A stretch of 64,000 nucleotides of DNA, from NCBI RefSeq assembly GCF_008831265.1, contig NZ_VTTH01000001.1, positions 62,001 to 126,000 of the forward strand, in the 5' to 3' direction. Shown here piece by piece: positions 49,732 through 59,924 of this stretch. Within the stretch, counting starts at the first letter, position 1, and each line of letters begins with the position of its first letter. Origin of the DNA: Lacisediminimonas profundi. GTDB lineage: Bacteria; Pseudomonadota; Gammaproteobacteria; Burkholderiales; Burkholderiaceae_D. The notes under the pieces are model-generated. The model was not told where the DNA came from. It ran no database searches and saw only the letters and a list, made by a program, of their open reading frames with translations. A program made the position numbers and the translations under genes.

Positions 49732-50619
49732 GTGAAGTTCATTTCCCGAAATCCCACGCTTTCAATTGCCATCGGCGTCTCGCTGCTGGTGCACGGCGTC
49801 CTGCTCGCGATTCGATTCGCGCCGCCGGAAGCCTTGCGCTTCAAGCCGACCGATCCGGGGCTTGAAGTCGTGCTCGTCAATGCCAGGCATGACAGCAAGC
49901 CGGTGAAGGCACAGGCGCTGGCGCAGGCCAACCTTGATGGTGGCGGCAACGCCAATGCCGGCCGCGCAAAATCGCCACTGCCCGACCTGCGGCAGAATGC
50001 CGACGGCGACAGCCTGCAGGCTGCGCGTCGTCGCATCGCGAAGCTCGAAGAACAGCAGCAGAAGATGCTGGCCCAGGCGCGCAAGACCGAGCGCAGCGCG
50101 CCGGCGCCGGTTGAGCGCGAAAAGCCGGCCGAGACTGCGCCGGCGCCGGATGGCAACGACCGCTATGACAGTACGCGCCCGCTGGCGCGGATGGAAGCCG
50201 AGATAAGCCGCAAGGTCGAGGACTATAACCAGCGGCCGAAGAAAACCCAGATCACGCCGAGCACGCGCGAAGTCGGTTATGCGATGTACTACAGCGGATT
50301 GCAGCGCAAGCTCGAGAACGTCGGCACCCTGAATTTCCCGCAGGAGAACGGCCGCAAAATCTATGGAGAACTGGTCTTGTACATACCGATATTCCATGAC
50401 GGCACCATCTATGAAAAAGAGGGTGGCCCCAGGGTGGAGCGCAGTTCCGGCAACGCCGCACTCGACAATGCGGCGCTGCGCATCGTGCGCCGCTCCGCGC
50501 CGTTCGGCCGTTTCCCCGCGAACATGCGCACTTCCGGCAAGGACGATGTGTGGGAAGTCATCACCCGCTTCAAGTTCACCCGCGAAGATGCGCTCGAAGC
50601 CCAATTGCGCGGCGGATGA
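49732..50619 (+). CDS. TonB C-terminal domain protein
   Basis: 295 aa. One N-terminal membrane helix ([20 protein letters not shown]), a linker with a short coiled-coil stretch ([19 protein letters not shown], about 123-141), and a C-terminal TonB-like domain ([20 protein letters not shown]). The GTG at 49732 is taken as start; a TTG at 49660 is in frame. No ExbB/ExbD is adjacent, so it may not be an iron-transport TonB. Conserved neighbour of aroE-mtgA. Confidence 0.85.
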   Translation: MKFISRNPTLSIAIGVSLLVHGVLLAIRFAPPEALRFKPTDPGLEVVLVNARHDSKPVKAQALAQANLDGGGNANAGRAKSPLPDLRQNADGDSLQAARRRIAKLEEQQQKMLAQARKTERSAPAPVEREKPAETAPAPDGNDRYDSTRPLARMEAEISRKVEDYNQRPKKTQITPSTREVGYAMYYSGLQRKLENVGTLNFPQENGRKIYGELVLYIPIFHDGTIYEKEGGPRVERSSGNAALDNAALRIVRRSAPFGRFPANMRTSGKDDVWEVITRFKFTREDALEAQLRGG

Positions 50620-50624
50620 TGAGC

Positions 50625-51446
50625 ATGCCCGCCCGCTATGCCGTCATCGGCAATCCGGTTGCCCACAGCAAGTCGCCCGAGATCCACGCCTGGTTCGCGG
50701 CACAGACCGGGCAGCAACTGAGCTATGAACGCCTGCTGGCGCCGCTCGACGGATTCGAGCGTACCGTGCGCGAATTCATTGCCGCAGGCGGCTGCGGCGC
50801 CAACGTCACGGTGCCGTTCAAGCTGGAAGCGCACGCACTCGCGACCGAGTTGTCGCCGCGGGCGCGCGCCGCAGGCGCAGTCAACACCCTGAGCTTCAGC
50901 GATGGCCGCATTGCCGGCGACAACACCGATGGAGCGGGGCTGGTGACCGATATTACCGTCAACGCGGGCGTGCCGGTGCGCGGCAAGCGGGTGCTGTTGC
51001 TCGGCGCCGGCGGCGCCGCCCGCGGCGTACTGCTGCCGCTGCTGTCCGAACAGCCGACAGAGCTGGTGATTGCCAACCGGACCGTCGACAAGGCGCACGA
51101 GCTTGCCGCTGCTTTCCGCGCTGGCGGCGGCGCCGGCGGCTGCGAGATCCGCGGTTGCGGCTACGGCGAACTGCAAGGCCGCTTCGACATGGTCATCAAT
51201 GCCACCTCGGCCAGCCTCGATGCTGAATTGCCTCCGGTCGATGCAGCGTCCTTCGCCGACAATGCGTTCGCTTATGACATGATGTATGGTCGCGAACCGA
51301 CCGTATTCCTGCGTTTTGCAGCACAATGCGGCGCGCAGTGCCGGGACGGCCTGGGCATGCTGATCGAGCAGGCCGCGGAATCGTTCCGGATCTGGCGCGG
51401 GGTGAGGCCGCCGACTGCGGAGCTGTTCGAGAAATTGCGCGGCTGA
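50625..51446 (+). CDS. aroE: Shikimate dehydrogenase
   Basis: 273 aa. [20 protein letters not shown] holds the shikimate-binding Ser; [11 protein letters not shown] and the NADP-binding [13 protein letters not shown] (about residues 127-139) follow. In-frame ATG codons at 50616 and 50619 overlap the TonB-like stop; 50625 fits the family best. Second shikimate-pathway gene in the window after aroQ. Confidence 0.95.
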   Translation: MPARYAVIGNPVAHSKSPEIHAWFAAQTGQQLSYERLLAPLDGFERTVREFIAAGGCGANVTVPFKLEAHALATELSPRARAAGAVNTLSFSDGRIAGDNTDGAGLVTDITVNAGVPVRGKRVLLLGAGGAARGVLLPLLSEQPTELVIANRTVDKAHELAAAFRAGGGAGGCEIRGCGYGELQGRFDMVINATSASLDAELPPVDAASFADNAFAYDMMYGREPTVFLRFAAQCGAQCRDGLGMLIEQAAESFRIWRGVRPPTAELFEKLRG

Positions 51447-51484
51447 CATGGTGCGGCGGGGGACGCCGGGGAGCAGGTATAAAA

Positions 51485-52180
51485 ATGAAAGTACTGCGCA
51501 AGCTGCTACTGCTGCTGATCGTGACCGCCTTCGCGGCGGTGTTCTGCATACAGCTCTATTATTTCCTGCAAATCGGATGGTGGGTGAATCACAATCCATC
51601 CAGCACCAGCTTCATGGATCACCAGCTGCAGCTGCTCCGGAAAAAAAATCCGAAGGCGCGGCTGCAGCATCAATGGGTGCCTTATGACCGCATCTCGGTT
51701 CATCTGAAGCGGGCAATCATTGCATCCGAGGACGCAAATTTCTCCGGACACGAAGGCGTGGACTGGAATGCAATGCAAAAGGCGTGGCAGAAGAACACTC
51801 GCAAGGGCCGGGTGGTGTCAGGCGGCTCCACCATTACGCAGCAGTTGGCCAAGAACCTGTTCCTGTCGGGTGAGCGCAGCTACGTGCGCAAGACGCAGGA
51901 GCTGGCGATTACCTACATGCTCGAATTCTGGATGGACAAGGAACGAATATTCGAGATCTACCTGAATGTCGTCGAATGGGGCAACGGCGTGTTCGGCGCC
52001 GAAGCGGCGGCCCGCCACTACTACGGGATCGCGGCGTCGCAACTCGGCCCCGAACAGGCGGCGCGGCTGGCGGTCATGCTGCCCAACCCGCGCTATTTCG
52101 ACCGTAACCAGGGCTCGGGCTACCTTGAACGCAGGACCGGCCTGATCCTGCGCCGGATGCGCGCTGCCGAACTCCCCTGA
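51485..52180 (+). CDS. mtgA: Monofunctional peptidoglycan glycosyltransferase
   Basis: 231 aa. One membrane anchor ([21 protein letters not shown]) and a GT51 domain: [15 protein letters not shown] with the catalytic Glu, [16 protein letters not shown], and [17 protein letters not shown]. No transpeptidase domain. Polymerises lipid II. 38 bases after aroE. Confidence 0.95.
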   Translation: MKVLRKLLLLLIVTAFAAVFCIQLYYFLQIGWWVNHNPSSTSFMDHQLQLLRKKNPKARLQHQWVPYDRISVHLKRAIIASEDANFSGHEGVDWNAMQKAWQKNTRKGRVVSGGSTITQQLAKNLFLSGERSYVRKTQELAITYMLEFWMDKERIFEIYLNVVEWGNGVFGAEAAARHYYGIAASQLGPEQAARLAVMLPNPRYFDRNQGSGYLERRTGLILRRMRAAELP

Positions 52181-52408
52181 TTACCATTTGGTTACATACC
52201 ACATCAGCTTGCCTGACTCGCGCCATGTCAGTACACTTGCGCTGTTTTCGTATCCGGAGCCCGTCTTGGGTAGTCCTACACCATGTACCGTGCCGTCATT
52301 GGACGGCTGACCGGCGAGCAAGCGCTTCTTCTTTTCCTGCGCGGCTCGCCACATTCTGGCGGGCGGCGCAATCAGGTCACATCTGACCGCGTTCCCCGAA
52401 AAATTCAT
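52181..52408 (-). CDS. Small orphan protein, 75 aa
   Basis: A short frame, convergent with mtgA and sharing its border exactly (stop codons abut). The translation looks protein-like: basic RMWRAAQEKKKRLLAGQPS, then GVGLPKTGSGYENSASVLTW and the end GKLMWYVTKW. No family is recognised and no ribosome site is obvious upstream of the ATG at 52408. The frame remains open beyond the ATG, into the opposite strand of corA. Treated as a plausible hypothetical gene or a remnant. Confidence 0.4.
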   Translation of the reverse strand: MNFSGNAVRCDLIAPPARMWRAAQEKKKRLLAGQPSNDGTVHGVGLPKTGSGYENSASVLTWRESGKLMWYVTKW

Positions 52409-52412
52409 TAAG

Positions 52413-52462
52413 CCAGCGACGCGATCCGTCGCTGGTGTTGTTGCGCAACCGGACGGTTGCGC
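52413..52462 (+). other. Two perfect hairpins in the corA leader
   Basis: CCAGCGAC/GTCGCTGG (52413-52420 and 52428-52435) is followed by GCGCAACC/GGTTGCGC (52443-52450 and 52455-52462), both eight-pair stems. They end 12 bases before the corA start and just before its GGGAG ribosome site. No T-run. Possible translation or stability control. Confidence 0.55.
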
Positions 52463-52474
52463 GCGGGAGTACAG

Positions 52475-53440
52475 ATGATCAATGTTTTCCTTCTGCAGAA
52501 TGGCCGCCTGAACCAGGTGAATATCGACCGCCGGGAAGATCTGGACACGATATCTCCGGTGTGGGTCGACCTGACCGACCCCAACGACGAGGAGCGCGAC
52601 TGGGTCAAGAGCGCCTACGGCATCACGCTGCCCGACGAGGACGAAGTCAAGGACATCGAGGCATCGGCCCGTTACTACGAAGCCGAGAATGGCGACCTGC
52701 ACCTGCGCACTGACTTCCTGCTGGAAGACGACGACGGTCCGGCGCGCGTGGTCACGGTGGCCTTCATCCTCGCCAGGGATATGCTGTTTTCGGTGCATAC
52801 CGACGACTTGCCGGTGTTCCGGCTGGTGCGCATGCGCGCTCGTTCACGACCGGGCTCGATCAACGACTACAAGGACGTGCTGCTGGACCTGTACGCTACA
52901 GACGCCGAATATTCGGCCGATGCGCTCGAGGGCATCTACCAGAGTCTGGAAGATGTCAGCCGCAGCGTGCTGCAGAAAGATTTCACCGACCAGCACGCCG
53001 CCGAGTCCTTGTCCGCGATGGCACATGAAGAAGACTTGAACGGCCGCATCCGCCGCAACATGATGGATACGCGGCGCGCAGTCAGCTTCCTGATGCGTGG
53101 CCGCCTGCTCAACACCGACCAGTTCGAAGAGGCGCGCCAGATCCTGCGCGACATCGAATCGCTGGACGGACACACCGCCTTCCTGTTCGAGAAAATCAAC
53201 TTCCTGATGGATGCGACGGTCGGCTTCATCAACATCAACCAGAACAAGATCATCAAGATCTTTTCGGTGGCGTCAGTCGCATTCCTGCCGCCGACGCTGA
53301 TTGCCAGCATCTACGGCATGAATTTCAGGATACTGCCGGAGTTGAACTGGGACCTGGGTTATCCGTTTGCGCTGATGCTGATGGTGGGCAGTGCGGTGGC
53401 GCCGTTCTGGTATTTCCGGAAACGTGGGTGGTTGAAGTAG
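52475..53440 (+). CDS. corA: CorA family magnesium/cobalt transporter
   Basis: 321 aa. A large soluble N-terminal domain (MINVFLLQNGRLNQ...), and two C-terminal membrane helices with the signature YGMNF (residues about 281-285) that forms the pore filter; ends with the basic RKRGWLK. Start at 52475 behind CGGGAG. Confidence 0.95.
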   Translation: MINVFLLQNGRLNQVNIDRREDLDTISPVWVDLTDPNDEERDWVKSAYGITLPDEDEVKDIEASARYYEAENGDLHLRTDFLLEDDDGPARVVTVAFILARDMLFSVHTDDLPVFRLVRMRARSRPGSINDYKDVLLDLYATDAEYSADALEGIYQSLEDVSRSVLQKDFTDQHAAESLSAMAHEEDLNGRIRRNMMDTRRAVSFLMRGRLLNTDQFEEARQILRDIESLDGHTAFLFEKINFLMDATVGFININQNKIIKIFSVASVAFLPPTLIASIYGMNFRILPELNWDLGYPFALMLMVGSAVAPFWYFRKRGWLK

Positions 53441-53481
53441 GGCCGGGATGATCGTTGTCCATGACCGTAGTTTTTTGGTTT

Positions 53482-53523
53482 TTTGGCTTGCGGGTGGTGT
53501 GACCACACGAACCGCAAGCCAAA
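53482..53523. repeat. Inverted repeat between convergent corA and hemL
   Basis: TTTGGCTTGCGG (53482-53493) and CCGCAAGCCAAA (53512-53523) pair perfectly over 12 bases. The + strand has T-runs before the stem, not after it, so on neither strand does it give the usual stem plus T-run order. Possibly a shared terminator region or transcription barrier. Confidence 0.6.
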
Positions 53524-53570
53524 GAGCCGCAAAACCACCAAACCATTCACCCATGGATATGGGTAATGCC

Positions 53571-54857
53571 TCAGCCCTTCGCAAACGCCTTGCGCGCCGC
53601 TGCAATCGTCTCATCGACCACCGCATCGCTGTGTGCCGCCGACACGAATCCGGCTTCGAACGCCGATGGTGCCAGGTACACGCCTTCGTCCAGCATTGCA
53701 TGGAAGAACGCATTGAAGCGGTTCTTGTCGCAGGTCATCATCTCGCTGTAGTTCGTCGGCACCTTGTCGGCAAAATACAGGCCGAACATGCCGCCAACGG
53801 CGGCCGCGCAGAACGACACGCCGGCATCGCGCGCGGCCTGGCCCAGACCCTCGGTCAGCCTGCGTCCGGTCGCGCCCAGGGACTCGTAGAATCCAGGTTG
53901 CTGGATCAGCTTGAGCGTCGACAAGCCGGCTGCCACGGCGACCGGATTGCCCGACAGCGTGCCGGCCTGGTACACCGCGCCGAGCGGCGCCAGGTGCTGC
54001 ATCAGGTCGCGCCGGCCGCCGAAAGCTGCCACCGGCAGGCCGCCGCCGATCACCTTGCCCAGCACCGTCATGTCCGGCGCGATGCCGTACAGGGACTGCG
54101 CGCCGCCAAGCGCCACGCGGAAGCCGGACATCACCTCGTCGAAAATCAGGACCGAGCCATGCGCGCTGCACAGCCGGCGCATGGTTTGCAGGAATTCGGG
54201 CGTGGCAGGCAGCAAGTTCATGTTGCCCGCAACCGGCTCGACGATCACGCAGGCGATCCGGTCGCCCATCTTGCTGAACGCGTCTTCGAGTTGCTGCGGG
54301 TTGTTGTAGTCGAGCACCATCGTATGCGCCGCGAAGTCGGCCGGCACGCCAGCCGAGGTCGGGTTGCCGAAGGTAAGCAAGCCGCTGCCGGCCTTGACCA
54401 GCAGGGAGTCGGCGTGGCCGTGGTAGCAGCCCTCGAACTTGATCACCATGTCCCGTCCGGTGGCGCCACGCGCGAGCCGCAAGGCGCTCATTGCGGCTTC
54501 CGTTCCGCTGGATACCAGCCGCACCTGTTCCACCGACGGCACCAGCCGGCAGATTTCTTCTGCCATGTCGATCTCGGCTTCGGTTGGCGCGCCGAACGAG
54601 AGGCCGCGCGCAGCGGCGTCCTGCACTGCCTTCACCACTTGCGGATGGGCGTGTCCGACGATTGCCGGTCCCCACGACCCGATGTAGTCGATATACCGGC
54701 GTCCGTCCGCATCCCAGAAGTACGCGCCTTCAGCGCGGGTAATGAAGCGCGGCGTGCCGCCGACCGAGCGGAACGCGCGCACTGGTGAATTGACGCCGCC
54801 CGGCGTGGATGCCTGGGCGCGGGTGAAAAGCTGGTCGTTCAGGGAGGATGTGCTCAT
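53571..54857 (-). CDS. hemL: Glutamate-1-semialdehyde 2,1-aminomutase
   Basis: 428 aa PLP enzyme making 5-aminolevulinate for haem. [12 protein letters not shown], the FDEVMSGFR segment and [15 protein letters not shown], whose Lys binds PLP, are standard. Start ATG 54857 ([11 protein letters not shown]) has no clear ribosome site; a GTG at 54896 overlapping thiD is the alternative. Follows thiD closely on the same strand. Confidence 0.95.
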   Translation of the reverse strand: MSTSSLNDQLFTRAQASTPGGVNSPVRAFRSVGGTPRFITRAEGAYFWDADGRRYIDYIGSWGPAIVGHAHPQVVKAVQDAAARGLSFGAPTEAEIDMAEEICRLVPSVEQVRLVSSGTEAAMSALRLARGATGRDMVIKFEGCYHGHADSLLVKAGSGLLTFGNPTSAGVPADFAAHTMVLDYNNPQQLEDAFSKMGDRIACVIVEPVAGNMNLLPATPEFLQTMRRLCSAHGSVLIFDEVMSGFRVALGGAQSLYGIAPDMTVLGKVIGGGLPVAAFGGRRDLMQHLAPLGAVYQAGTLSGNPVAVAAGLSTLKLIQQPGFYESLGATGRRLTEGLGQAARDAGVSFCAAAVGGMFGLYFADKVPTNYSEMMTCDKNRFNAFFHAMLDEGVYLAPSAFEAGFVSAAHSDAVVDETIAAARKAFAKG

Positions 54858-54873
54858 GCGAGTAAAGGAGTGA

Positions 54874-55698
54874 TCAAGGATTGTCGTCGGACTCACGCGC
54901 CCAGAAGTGGCGGTCGGGAATCAGCTTGCCCATGCCCAGTCGTTGCGCGTGCGCCAGCGACGCGACATTGAACTCCTGGGCTTCGGCTACTGCTTCGGGT
55001 ACATCGAGGCCGTTGGCCAGCAAGGCGGCAATGGTTGCCGACAGCGTACTGCCGGCGCCGGCAAACGAGCCTGGCTGGCGCTGCCAGTTATCCTGGCGTA
55101 TCGCGCCTTCTTCGCTGAACAGCGTGTTGGTTACCTCCTGCATCTCGCCCGGCATGCCGGTGACGAACACATACTGGCAGCCCTGGCGGATCAGGTCGGC
55201 GGCGTCATCCGCCAGCGTGCGATCGGGTGCAGCTTCGCGCCAGGTTTCCGCGAACCGTCCCAGTTCGACCGCCGACAGCAGCAACAGTGTGGCCTGCGGT
55301 ACCAGCAGTTCGCGGGTCGCGATCAGCATCTCTTCGGCGTCCTCGCCGGATTCGGGCATCGACGTAGGGAATGGGTCCAGGACCAGCGGAATGTCAGGAT
55401 AATCGGACATGACTTCGGCGATCGCGGCGATGCTTTCGGTGTTGCCGGCATATCCGACCTTGAACGCCGCGACCTGCATGTCCTCGAGCAGGACGCGGGC
55501 CTGGTCGGCTACCCAGTCGGCATCGACATTCTGCACGTCCTCGATGCCGGTGGTGTCGCTGATCAGGATCGCGGTAATGACCGACAGCCCGTGGCAACCC
55601 ATCGCAGCGATGCATGCAAGGTCTGCCTGGATGCCAGCGGCGCCGACCGGATCGGCGGCGCCGAAGGTGAGCACGAGCGGCGGTGTTTGGTTTTGCAC
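54874..55698 (-). CDS. ThiD-like hydroxymethylpyrimidine kinase (divergent)
   Basis: About 274 aa from a GTG at 55698 (AGG upstream); the frame extends to 55746. Ribokinase fold with [15 protein letters not shown] at the N-terminus, as in ThiD. However, the phosphate-binding GTGCT motif reads [12 protein letters not shown], with Ser in place of the conserved Cys, and the usual DPVMVA-SGD segment reads [13 protein letters not shown]. It may still be an HMP(-P) kinase with lower activity, or another pyrimidine/pyridoxal kinase. No other thi genes are nearby. Divergent from rubredoxin. Confidence 0.8.
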   Translation of the reverse strand: MQNQTPPLVLTFGAADPVGAAGIQADLACIAAMGCHGLSVITAILISDTTGIEDVQNVDADWVADQARVLLEDMQVAAFKVGYAGNTESIAAIAEVMSDYPDIPLVLDPFPTSMPESGEDAEEMLIATRELLVPQATLLLLSAVELGRFAETWREAAPDRTLADDAADLIRQGCQYVFVTGMPGEMQEVTNTLFSEEGAIRQDNWQRQPGSFAGAGSTLSATIAALLANGLDVPEAVAEAQEFNVASLAHAQRLGMGKLIPDRHFWARESDDNP

Positions 55699-55752
55699 GG
55701 AGCCTGCATTAAGATAGTGGACTTTGCATTTTAACTTGAAGGGCACAGGGTC

Positions 55753-55944
55753 GTGAGCAATACCGAAACTACAACCGAATACAAGACATGGATGTGCCTG
55801 ATCTGCGGATGGGTCTATGACGAGGCCGCCGGATTGCCCGAGGAAGGCATCGCGCCCGGAACGCGCTGGGAAGACGTGCCGATGAACTGGACTTGCCCGG
55901 AATGCGGCGCCCGCAAGGAAGATTTCGAGATGGTTGCGGTCTGA
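55753..55944 (+). CDS. Rubredoxin
   Basis: 63 aa. [13 protein letters not shown] and [12 protein letters not shown] give the four Cys that bind one iron. Small electron carrier; the partner is unknown. GTG start behind AGGG. Short divergent gap with the thiD-like gene, a common arrangement in Burkholderiales. Confidence 0.95.
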   Translation: MSNTETTTEYKTWMCLICGWVYDEAAGLPEEGIAPGTRWEDVPMNWTCPECGARKEDFEMVAV

Positions 55945-56080
55945 CCGGTTGACCCAGGCTTGAGGGCTTTTTGTACGGCAAGCTGTTGATTTTTGTCAAA
56001 TCCCGGCGATGTCGTTTTGCAAAAGATTCGCCAAAAAACTACGTCGGAAATCCACTCCGGTTTTCTTGTCCTGGCGCATC

Positions 56081-56110
56081 TTGCTTTTTGTCACACTTGG
56101 GCCGTATATT
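56081..56110 (+). promoter_or_regulatory. Possible promoter of the pil chemosensory operon
   Basis: TTGCTT, an 18-base spacer and TATATT, 24 bases before the pilG start. Weak -35 match. The remainder of the 189-base gap shows nothing clear. Confidence 0.35.
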
Positions 56111-56133
56111 GATCGCGGGGATCAACGGACGAC

Positions 56134-56553
56134 GTGATGACAATAGCAACAGAGCCTGTGCGACTGAAGATCATGGTGATTGACGACAGCAGCACCATCC
56201 GGCGCTCGGCAGAAATTTTTCTTGGTCAGTCAGGTTACGAAGTCGTACTGGCTGACGATGGTTTCGACGCATTGGCCAAGATGAACGATCATCGGCCGGC
56301 GCTGATTTTTTGCGACATCCTGATGCCTCGCCTGGACGGCTACCAGACCTGCGCGCTGATCAAGAAGAGTGCCCGCTTCCACGAAACACCGGTAGTCATG
56401 CTGTCCTCCAAGGACGGACTGTTCGATCGTGCCCGCGGCGCAATGGTCGGGTCGAACGCCTACCTCACCAAGCCTTTCACCAAGGACAGCCTGCTCAAGA
56501 CCGTGCGCGAGTACACCGCAGCCGAGCTGTCCCGTCAGATCACCACAAGCTAA
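56134..56553 (+). CDS. pilG: Twitching motility response regulator PilG
   Basis: 139 aa single-domain receiver. KIMVIDDSSTIRRSAEIFL, phospho-Asp in FCDILMPRLDG, and the C-terminal AYLTKPF. First gene of the type IV pilus chemosensory operon. GTG at 56134 or ATG at 56137 starts it. In Pseudomonas PilG acts as a CheY-like output on pilus extension. Confidence 0.9.
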   Translation: MMTIATEPVRLKIMVIDDSSTIRRSAEIFLGQSGYEVVLADDGFDALAKMNDHRPALIFCDILMPRLDGYQTCALIKKSARFHETPVVMLSSKDGLFDRARGAMVGSNAYLTKPFTKDSLLKTVREYTAAELSRQITTS

Positions 56554-56565
56554 CCAAGCGCAAAC

Positions 56566-56931
56566 ATGGCAATCCAGAAAATCCTCGTTGTCGACGACTC
56601 GCCCACCGAGCGTTACTTCCTGTCCGACATCCTGATCAAGAATGGATTCTCCGTCTCCACCGCCGAGAACGGCGAGGAGGCAATCCAGAAAATAAAGGCC
56701 GACAAGCCGCAACTGATCCTGATGGACGTGGTGATGCCCGGCCAGAACGGTTTCCAGGTGACGCGCGCCATTTCCCGCGACGCCGAGACGCAGGACGTGC
56801 CAGTCATCATCTGCACCAGCAAGGGCCAGGAAACCGACCGGATCTGGGGGCTGCGCCAGGGGGCGCGAGACTATATCGTGAAGCCGGTCGATCCGCAGGA
56901 ATTGCTCGCCAAGATTGCTGCGCTGGGCTAG
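56566..56931 (+). CDS. pilH: Twitching motility response regulator PilH
   Basis: 121 aa receiver domain: KILVVDDSPTERYFLSDIL, phospho-Asp in LMDVVMPGQNGFQ, and DYIVKPVDPQEL. Twelve bases after pilG. Thought to be a phosphate sink or retraction regulator. Confidence 0.92.
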   Translation: MAIQKILVVDDSPTERYFLSDILIKNGFSVSTAENGEEAIQKIKADKPQLILMDVVMPGQNGFQVTRAISRDAETQDVPVIICTSKGQETDRIWGLRQGARDYIVKPVDPQELLAKIAALG

Positions 56932-56940
56932 CCGCTCGTC

Positions 56941-57510
56941 ATGTTGCCGACACCGGACACGCAAAAGACAGCAAGTTCCCTGGACCAGGGAGCCCGCCGG
57001 CGTACGCGCCTGCGCGAATTCCAGGCCCAGTTGGTCGAGCGCATGCAGGCCGCCCGTTCGGGTGCCGATGCCCACGTCAACCAGCTCGGTGTCCAGATCG
57101 GCAACTCACGCTGGTTGGTCAGCCTGCAGCACGCCGGCGAAATCGTACCGGTCGGCACCATTACCAGGGTGCCGCTGACCCAGGACTGGTTCCTGGGCGT
57201 GACCAACATCCGCGGCAAGCTCGTCACCGTGGTCGACCTTGCGCGCTATCACGGCGAACCGGCGACGTCGGTCGACAAGGACAGCCGCATACTCGCCTTC
57301 GCGCCCTCGCTGGGCTTCAATGGCGGGCTGCTCGTCTCGCGCGTGCTGGGACTGCGCAACATGGCGCAGATGCAGGAGTCGCCTGATGCCCCTCCGCCTG
57401 GCCTCGATTGGGCGGCGGCCCGCTATATCGATCATGAAGATCTGGTCTGGAATCAACTCGACCTTTCGCTCGCAATACACGACCCGCGCTTTTTGCACGT
57501 TGGAATTTGA
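56941..57510 (+). CDS. pilI: CheW-like coupling protein PilI
   Basis: 189 aa. CheW domain with [23 protein letters not shown] and [18 protein letters not shown]. Links the PilJ receptor to the PilL kinase. Nine bases after pilH. Confidence 0.92.
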   Translation: MLPTPDTQKTASSLDQGARRRTRLREFQAQLVERMQAARSGADAHVNQLGVQIGNSRWLVSLQHAGEIVPVGTITRVPLTQDWFLGVTNIRGKLVTVVDLARYHGEPATSVDKDSRILAFAPSLGFNGGLLVSRVLGLRNMAQMQESPDAPPPGLDWAAARYIDHEDLVWNQLDLSLAIHDPRFLHVGI

Positions 57511-57572
57511 AGCCAGCGTCGCGCCAGATGCGCGAGCGGCAAACGGAATCAGGGAAATCAGGAGAAATACCG

Positions 57573-59861
57573 ATGGCGTTCAAGCTCAGTTTTTTGTCGA
57601 AAAAGAAGAAGGCCGCCGGCGCTTCGCCGATGACCGTCGCCGAACTCGACATGATGCCGTCAGCAGACCCGGCTACGCCCGGGCCGGACGTGCAGGCCGC
57701 GGCGGAAGCTGCGTCCCGGGCTGAGCCTGGCCGGCGACTTTTCGGCGGTGCCTTCCTGCAGGCCGGCGAAGTCCGCTTGCCGATCATCGGCGAGCTGCCG
57801 GTGCAGAAGCAGATCCGTGTGCTGCTGATGGCGCTGGGCGGATCGCTGGTCCTTGGTGCGGTGTTCGTGTGGGTCAGTGCCAACAAATCCACGCTTACCT
57901 CATCCCAGACGCAGGTGGCCGGTGACGCGCTGATGCACTCGCAGCGTATCGGCAAGGCGACGCCGAACGCGATCCAGGGCAACGTCGAGGCATTCAGGCA
58001 GCTGGACGATAGCCGCAAGGAGCTGAATGCCGACCTTGACGCGCTGCAAAAGGGCGGAACTGCGCAGGGCCGCGACATCGATCCCCTGAGCTCGGATGCG
58101 CTGGCGATCCTGAATGAATCGCGCAAGCTGTGGACCAATTCGGACAAGGCGGCCGCCACCATCCTGAAAATGCGGGGCGAGCTGACCGGTTTCGGCGCCA
58201 CCCTGAAGAAGCTGAACGAAATCTCCCCGTCGCTGCTGGAACTGAGCGAGCAGATTGTCGCGCTGAAGGCCCAGACGGGCGCCTCTGCGCGCGAGATTTC
58301 GGCCGCCGGCCAGCTGGTGATGTTGACCCAGCGCCTGGGCCGCAGCGCCAACGAATTCCTGACCTCCGAAGGCGTGAACCCGGAAACCGCCTTCCTGCTG
58401 GGCAAGGACACCAATACCTTCCGCGACATCACCGAGGGCTTCCTGAACGGCAGCGAGGCACTGCGCCTGGCCGCGACCAAGGACCAGGAGACCCGCGACA
58501 AGCTGACCGAACTGCAGAACGTGTTCGCCGAATACCAGAAGTCTGTTGCCAGCATCCTTGGCAACCTGCAGAACTTCATTGCCGCCAAACAGGCGGAGCA
58601 GCTGATCTTTACCGAGAACGAAGCGCTGAAAGACCGCCTGGCGAAACTGCAGCGTAACCTGCGCGAGGAAGAAGATTCCTTCAGCTGGGCCTTTTACGCA
58701 ATGATGCTGGCGGCGCTGGTGGCGCTGCTGTCCGCTGCCGGCGTGGCGGTCGCCATGCTGCAGGACAGCCGGGTGCGAGCAAGCGAAGCCGACCTGCAGC
58801 GCGAAGAGGCGGACAGGCAGAGGCTGGTGGCTCTGGAGCACGAGGAAGAAGCCAAGCGCACGAACGACCAGAACCAGGCCGCGATTTTGCGCCTGATGAA
58901 CGAATTGCAGGAAGTGGCCGACGGCGACCTGACGATCCAGGCGACGGTGTCGGAAGACATCACTGGCGCCATTGCCGACTCGGTGAACTACACCGTGGAA
59001 GAGTTGCGCGGGCTGGTCGGGCGCGTGACCCGTGTCGCCGAGCAGGTGACGTCGGCATCTGACCAGGCGCAGAGCATTTCGACCGGACTGCTGGATGCAT
59101 CGCAGAAGCAGTCGCGCGAGATCCAGGAGACCGGCCAGGCAGTACTGACGATGGCGGCCCAGATTACCGACGTGTCACGTTCGGCGAATGAATCGGCGGA
59201 AGTGGCGCGGCATTCGGTGAACGCGGCGGAGCAGGGTGCGCTCGCCGTGGAGAATGCGATCAAGGGCATGAATGAAATTCGCGAGCAGATTCAGGAAACG
59301 TCGAAGCGGATCAAGCGGCTGGGCGAATCGTCCCAGGAAATTGGCGAAATCACTGAACTGATTTCCGACATTACCGAACAGACCAACGTGCTGGCACTGA
59401 ACGCTGCGATCCAGGCGGCGTCGGCCGGCGAAGCGGGCCGGGGCTTCTCGGTGGTTGCGGAAGAAGTGCAGCGGCTGGCGGAACGCTCGGCCGAGGCAAC
59501 GAAGCAGATCGGCGCGCTGGTTCGCACGATTCAGACCGACACCCACGACGCCGTCGCCGCAATGGAAAAATCGACCCAGGGTGTGGTTGAAGGGGCCAGG
59601 CTGTCCGACGCTGCGGGTGCGGCGCTTTCCGATATCCGAAGCGTGTCGAACCAGCTGGCGGAGCTGATCCAGGGTATTTCGAATGCCACCGAGGTGCAGG
59701 CAACATCGGCCAGCGGTGTCGCGCAGAACATCCAGAACATCCTGACCGTTAACGAGCAGACCCAGGAAGGCACGCAACTGACAGCGCGGTCGATTCAGGA
59801 GCTGTCCAAGCTGGCCGACGAACTGAAGAGCTCGGTCTCCCGGTTCCGTGTCGCTGCCTGA
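57573..59861 (+). CDS. pilJ: Methyl-accepting chemotaxis protein PilJ
   Basis: 762 aa. Basic N-terminus (FLSKKKK), first membrane helix at about residues 83-103, a periplasmic domain with two PilJ-type helical repeats (about 105-370), a second helix at about 373-395, HAMP and a signalling domain whose hairpin tip reads [20 protein letters not shown]. Start at 57573 (MAFKLSFL) is supported by CAGGAG upstream. Confidence 0.93.
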   Translation: MAFKLSFLSKKKKAAGASPMTVAELDMMPSADPATPGPDVQAAAEAASRAEPGRRLFGGAFLQAGEVRLPIIGELPVQKQIRVLLMALGGSLVLGAVFVWVSANKSTLTSSQTQVAGDALMHSQRIGKATPNAIQGNVEAFRQLDDSRKELNADLDALQKGGTAQGRDIDPLSSDALAILNESRKLWTNSDKAAATILKMRGELTGFGATLKKLNEISPSLLELSEQIVALKAQTGASAREISAAGQLVMLTQRLGRSANEFLTSEGVNPETAFLLGKDTNTFRDITEGFLNGSEALRLAATKDQETRDKLTELQNVFAEYQKSVASILGNLQNFIAAKQAEQLIFTENEALKDRLAKLQRNLREEEDSFSWAFYAMMLAALVALLSAAGVAVAMLQDSRVRASEADLQREEADRQRLVALEHEEEAKRTNDQNQAAILRLMNELQEVADGDLTIQATVSEDITGAIADSVNYTVEELRGLVGRVTRVAEQVTSASDQAQSISTGLLDASQKQSREIQETGQAVLTMAAQITDVSRSANESAEVARHSVNAAEQGALAVENAIKGMNEIREQIQETSKRIKRLGESSQEIGEITELISDITEQTNVLALNAAIQAASAGEAGRGFSVVAEEVQRLAERSAEATKQIGALVRTIQTDTHDAVAAMEKSTQGVVEGARLSDAAGAALSDIRSVSNQLAELIQGISNATEVQATSASGVAQNIQNILTVNEQTQEGTQLTARSIQELSKLADELKSSVSRFRVAA

Positions 59862-59924
59862 CGTTCGTCACATCGTGTGCCGGGTGGCCGAAGCAGGGCC
59901 GCCCGCTGAAATACCGAGGCAGTC

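Noticed and set aside
56061-56100. Sigma-54 promoter upstream of pilG (TGGCGC-ATC-TTGCT)
   Set aside because: Spacing between the GG and GC elements is eight bases, not the required ten.
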